From the NCBI RefSeq assembly GCF_947495995.1, contig NZ_CANMAX010000001.1, positions 620,001 to 684,000 on the forward strand: DNA of 64,000 nucleotides, read 5' to 3'. Origin of the DNA: an uncultured Tenacibaculum sp. Its GTDB lineage: Bacteria; Bacteroidota; Bacteroidia; Flavobacteriales; Flavobacteriaceae. The notes under the pieces were generated by a model, which was not told where the DNA came from, did not search any database, and saw only the letters and a list, made by a program, of their open reading frames with translations. Numbering within the stretch: the first letter of the stretch is position 1; the number at the start of each line of letters is the position of its first letter. Made by a program: the position numbers and the translations under genes. This document shows positions 63,517 through 64,000 of the stretch, piece by piece.

Positions 63517-64000
63517 ATGATGAGTAATAAACAAAATCCTTATACTTTTTTAAAGAACTATTGTTTAAGAACACCTTTTTATTCATTAAATTTTTATCAA
63601 AACTTAACTAGTAAAAAAGATTTTTCACTCGATGATCTAAAAAAATATTGGGCGGAAAACGTATTTAGAGAAAGTATTTTTTTAGCCTCACCTGAACTCT
63701 ACTCTGAAATTGAAAAAGTTGTAAAAAGCAATACTCATTCAAAAAAAAATGAACGAATATTTCAATCGGTTTTTAAGTATTTAATTAGAGCTTCATCCAG
63801 ATGTACTCCTTTTGGTTTATTCTCGCAAATAAGTTTAAATTCAGTTGAAGGAAAGAAACCAACAACGAACTCTTTTAAAAGACGAACAAATTTTGATACA
63901 AATTATTTGTTCTCATTATCGGTTAGCTTATCTCAAATTCCTGAAATAAAAAGTCAATTAACTTTTTTCCCTAACACTTCTCTTTATCAAACTAAAAATG
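63517..64000 (+). CDS. LanB-type lantibiotic dehydratase, N-terminal part (cut by window edge)
   Basis: An open frame from ATG ATG at 63517/63520 to the right edge, about 160 codons. The N-terminal landmarks of Lant_dehydr_N are present: CLRTPFYSLNFYQNL (about 15-30), the FLASPELYSEIEK segment (about 54-66) and FKYLIRASSRCTPFGLFSQI (about 85-104). LanB enzymes glutamylate and eliminate Ser/Thr to dehydro-residues using glutamyl-tRNA. Full-length proteins are about 800-1,000 residues, so most lies beyond the window. Divergent from the oxygenase gene. Confidence 0.88.
   Translation, partial: MMSNKQNPYTFLKNYCLRTPFYSLNFYQNLTSKKDFSLDDLKKYWAENVFRESIFLASPELYSEIEKVVKSNTHSKKNERIFQSVFKYLIRASSRCTPFGLFSQISLNSVEGKKPTTNSFKRRTNFDTNYLFSLSVSLSQIPEIKSQLTFFPNTSLYQTKN

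Noticed and set aside
1..64000. tRNA, rRNA and riboswitch genes
   Set aside because: I saw no cloverleaf-type sequence with conserved T-loop, no rRNA segments and no recognisable riboswitch core by reading; a covariance-model search was not possible here.

Overview
The window looks like chromosomal DNA of a marine-type Flavobacteriaceae (Bacteroidota). It is AT-rich throughout, has many SusC/Oar-style TonB-dependent receptors, FecI/FecR-type sigma/anti-sigma pairs, membrane-anchored AraC regulators and 'SxC' lipoprotein signals, and little Shine-Dalgarno signal. The genus cannot be fixed from the sequence alone.

Positions 1-43,700 are mostly housekeeping and ordinary envelope genes. In order: a 5'-truncated omega-amidase and small envelope proteins (1-2.7 kb); a lipid block with acyl-ACP desaturase and PlsC (2.7-4.5 kb); an Oar-like TonB receptor, pgi, an M23 peptidase and a DUF3108 protein (5-12.2 kb); a sigma / anti-sigma / STN-TonB receptor signalling set (12.2-16.3 kb); a lipoprotein with a 27-bp-periodic Gly/Asn/Asp repeat; a frameshifted SMI1/KNR4-like lipoprotein; aromatic amino acid catabolism (TDO, HPPD, HGD; 18.3-22 kb); ferritin; an Mrp-NifU-FNR-sterol desaturase-ferredoxin operon (23.2-27.2 kb); ATL, LysE, TrmB and Upp; an outer-membrane receptor beside two tandem membrane AraC regulators (31.8-36.6 kb); two hydrolases and BrnQ; and a 1,124-residue outer-membrane protein next to a FeoB-associated Cys-rich peptide.

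At about 43.9 kb the core gene order breaks. Only the last ~60 codons of feoB remain. The rest of the window (about 44-64 kb) is a peptide-export / RiPP island. It holds six intact nitrile-hydratase-like leader peptide (NHLP) precursors plus one decayed copy, each intact one ending in a V[SAT]GG cleavage site. It also holds a complete NHLM-type export machine: C39-peptidase ABC transporter, partner ABC transporter, HlyD adaptor, TolC-like channel and a CNB-fold protein. With these come a HExxH zincin-like protein, two class III adenylate cyclases of different architecture (one co-transcribed with a precursor), an AraC regulator, a JmjC-type Fe(II) oxygenase and, cut by the right edge, a LanB-type dehydratase.

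The most unexpected signal is in the control DNA. Four promoters of the island (the export operon and three precursor genes) carry a direct repeat CA[G/T]TTTT-N14-CA[G/T]TTTT with exactly 21-bp spacing. In three of them it lies exactly 17 bp upstream of a TAnnTTTA-like -7 box. This links precursors, cyclases and export machine into one predicted regulon. The precursor peptides contain no cysteine, so thioether rings within them are excluded. Their Asp/Asn/Pro-rich or helical cores are either exported unmodified or carry some non-lanthionine modification.
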